Made by a program: the position numbers and the translations under genes. From an uncultured Mollicutes bacterium (GTDB lineage Bacteria; Bacillota_I; Bacilli_A; Acholeplasmatales; Anaeroplasmataceae): a stretch of DNA of 7,064 nucleotides. Shown here piece by piece: positions 6,352 through 7,064 of the stretch. The notes below the pieces were generated by a model, which was not told the DNA's origin, made no database searches, and was given only the letters and a program-made list of their open reading frames with translations. The stretch is taken from positions 1 through 7,064 of the forward strand of contig CALCWU010000027.1 in the NCBI GenBank assembly GCA_937905855.1, written 5' to 3'. The stretch's first letter is position 1, and each line of letters begins with the position of its first letter.

Positions 6352-6454
6352 TATTATCAAGCTCCTTTAAGGATTTTTTAACTTTACCTACTACATCCTT
6401 TTCTATCATTAATTTACATTGTCTAATAGCATTATAAACAGCTACCGGATTACT
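6326..6454 (-). other. plsX: Displaced 3' segment of plsX (42 codons plus stop)
   Basis: Reading from 6454 gives SNPVAVYNAIRQ, then LMIEKDVVGKVKKSLKEL and a tail ending KANE before TGA. This is the last helix region of PlsX, matching the family SSDANAVFHAIRQ stretch from memory. It is in a different frame from the upstream part of the gene and has no start of its own. It overlaps the rnc start by 26 nt, as expected for a compact operon. Confidence 0.85.
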
Positions 6455-7064
6455 AACGTGTGCTCTTCCGATCTTAAAATCATTGCTCCTCCAAGTTCTG
6501 ATGAATCCATTGATTTTTTAAATCTATCAAGATTTTTATGCATAAATAAGTAACCAATCTTACCGCCAATGCTTGATTTAATTTCTCTTTTTAGCATTTT
6601 TGACATTGTCTTTGCTGTACCCTCAATGCTTTTCATAACCATATTACCAGTGAATCCATCAGTAATCATAATATCACATGGTGAATCAAGCGCCTCTGTA
6701 GGCTCAATATTACCATAAAAATTGATTAAAGAATTAGCCTTTAATAAATCATAAGTTAAAACATCCTGTTCTCTTCCCTTACCATATTCACTACCAATAT
6801 TTAATAATCCAACAGATGGATTTTCATAACCAAAAACCTCTTTTGCAACAATTGTAGCCATAATAGCTAAATCATTCAAATGCTCTGGTCTTAGTTCAAC
6901 ATTAGCTCCAACATCAAGTAAAAAACGAGCTCTTCCATCAAAATTAGGAATTATTGGACAAAGACAAATTCTACTAACCTCAGGTATTTTTCTAATAATC
7001 ATATGAGAAGCAACAATAACACATTGGGTAGGTCCTGTCGTAACAACACCATCTACATTACCAT
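6326..7064 (-). CDS. plsX: Phosphate acyltransferase PlsX, 5' end outside window and reading frame broken by embedded adapter
   Basis: PlsX makes acyl-phosphate from acyl-ACP for phosphatidic acid synthesis. From the window edge the frame reads VDGVVTTGPTQC (the family SAGNTGA region), FLLDVGANVELRPEHL, VGLLNIGSEYGKG, DIMITDGFTGNMVMKS and SSELGGAMIL, all PlsX hallmarks; the frame stays open upstream of the internal ATG at 7000-7002, so that is not the start. After GGAMIL (codon ending at 6475) the frame enters 19 bases of Illumina adapter, reads RSEEHT, then five more codons into a false stop at 6442-6444. The genuine C-terminus resumes at 6454 in another frame as SNPVAVYNAIRQ and runs to TGA at 6326-6328. 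About 12 residues between (GxxxPVxxAHGS in relatives) are missing. The organism's gene is most likely intact; the break is an assembly artefact. Confidence 0.9.
6362..6368 (-). promoter_or_regulatory. Shine-Dalgarno of rnc, inside the 3' end of plsX
   Basis: AAAGGAG on the minus strand is a strong ribosome-binding site. Its spacing (10 nt) selects the ATG at 6349-6351 over the TTG at 6358-6360. It lies in the last codons of plsX, fitting coupled translation. Confidence 0.75.
6456..6474. other. Embedded Illumina TruSeq adapter fragment (artefact)
   Basis: The plus strand reads ACGTGTGCTCTTCCGATCT, a 19-base exact match to the 3' end of the TruSeq read-2 adapter; its reverse complement AGATCGGAAGAGCACACGT is the standard 3' read-through adapter start. 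It sits exactly where the PlsX protein alignment breaks. A match of this length and GC content in AT-rich coding DNA is not plausible by chance. Confidence 0.95.

Noticed and set aside
6352..6360. TTG start for rnc
   Set aside because: The Shine-Dalgarno is one base from the TTG but ten from the ATG at 6351, which also gives a normal RNase III N-terminus.
6442..6474. PlsX tail reading RSEEHTLVIR followed by a stop, as a natural C-terminus
   Set aside because: The first six residues are encoded by adapter bases, the next five are the real plsX 3' segment read out of frame, and the proper C-terminus is present in another frame.
6442..7064. plsX as a genuine pseudogene
   Set aside because: Every motif on both sides is intact and the break coincides exactly with adapter sequence, so an artefact explains it better than decay.
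1..7064. Mycoplasma code (TGA as Trp)
   Set aside because: TGA ends dapB, the XRE gene and plsX at sensible protein lengths, and Trp in nth and rnc is encoded by TGG.

Overview
The window is AT-rich bacterial DNA. Every supported gene lies on the minus strand, so transcription runs from high to low coordinates. Gene content and order (plsX-rnc, dnaD-nth, a DnaE-type replicative polymerase, a Cse60-like small protein) point to a low-GC Bacillota, probably a reduced or uncultured Bacilli/Erysipelotrichia/RF39-like lineage close to the Mollicutes. TGA is used as a stop (dapB, the HTH gene, the end of plsX) and Trp is TGG, so this is the standard bacterial code, not the Mycoplasma code. The sequence is probably from a metagenome or draft assembly, because a 19-base Illumina adapter fragment is embedded inside plsX.

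Layout in transcription order. (1) 7064 to about 4480 plus nth is a tight housekeeping operon: plsX (phospholipid synthesis, 5' end outside the window), rnc (RNase III), dapB (short HTPA reductase), dnaD (replication initiation) and nth (endonuclease III). The genes overlap or nearly touch. The run ends at an intrinsic terminator at 3823-3844, just after nth. (2) A small 59-residue Cse60-like gene follows with its own extended -10 promoter. (3) An AT-rich 152-bp gap carries the promoter(s) and a small palindrome. (4) A two-gene cassette follows, with a 4-nt stop/start overlap: an XRE-type helix-turn-helix regulator with a long helical C-terminal region, and a membrane-anchored protein of about five Ig-like modules. 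(5) Next is the first 269 codons of dnaE, preceded by an extended -10 promoter; the gene runs off the window at position 1.

The most solid unusual observation is technical. The apparent early stop in plsX is created by adapter sequence at 6456-6474. The true C-terminus of PlsX continues on the other side in a different frame and ends inside the rnc start. The most interesting biology is the Cse60-like / XRE-TPR / Ig-repeat island between the nth terminator and dnaE, a DnaE PHP domain that has lost its metal-binding histidines, and three genes whose -10 boxes lie only a few bases from the Shine-Dalgarno sequence. I found no RNA genes, CRISPR arrays, insertion sequences or phage genes.
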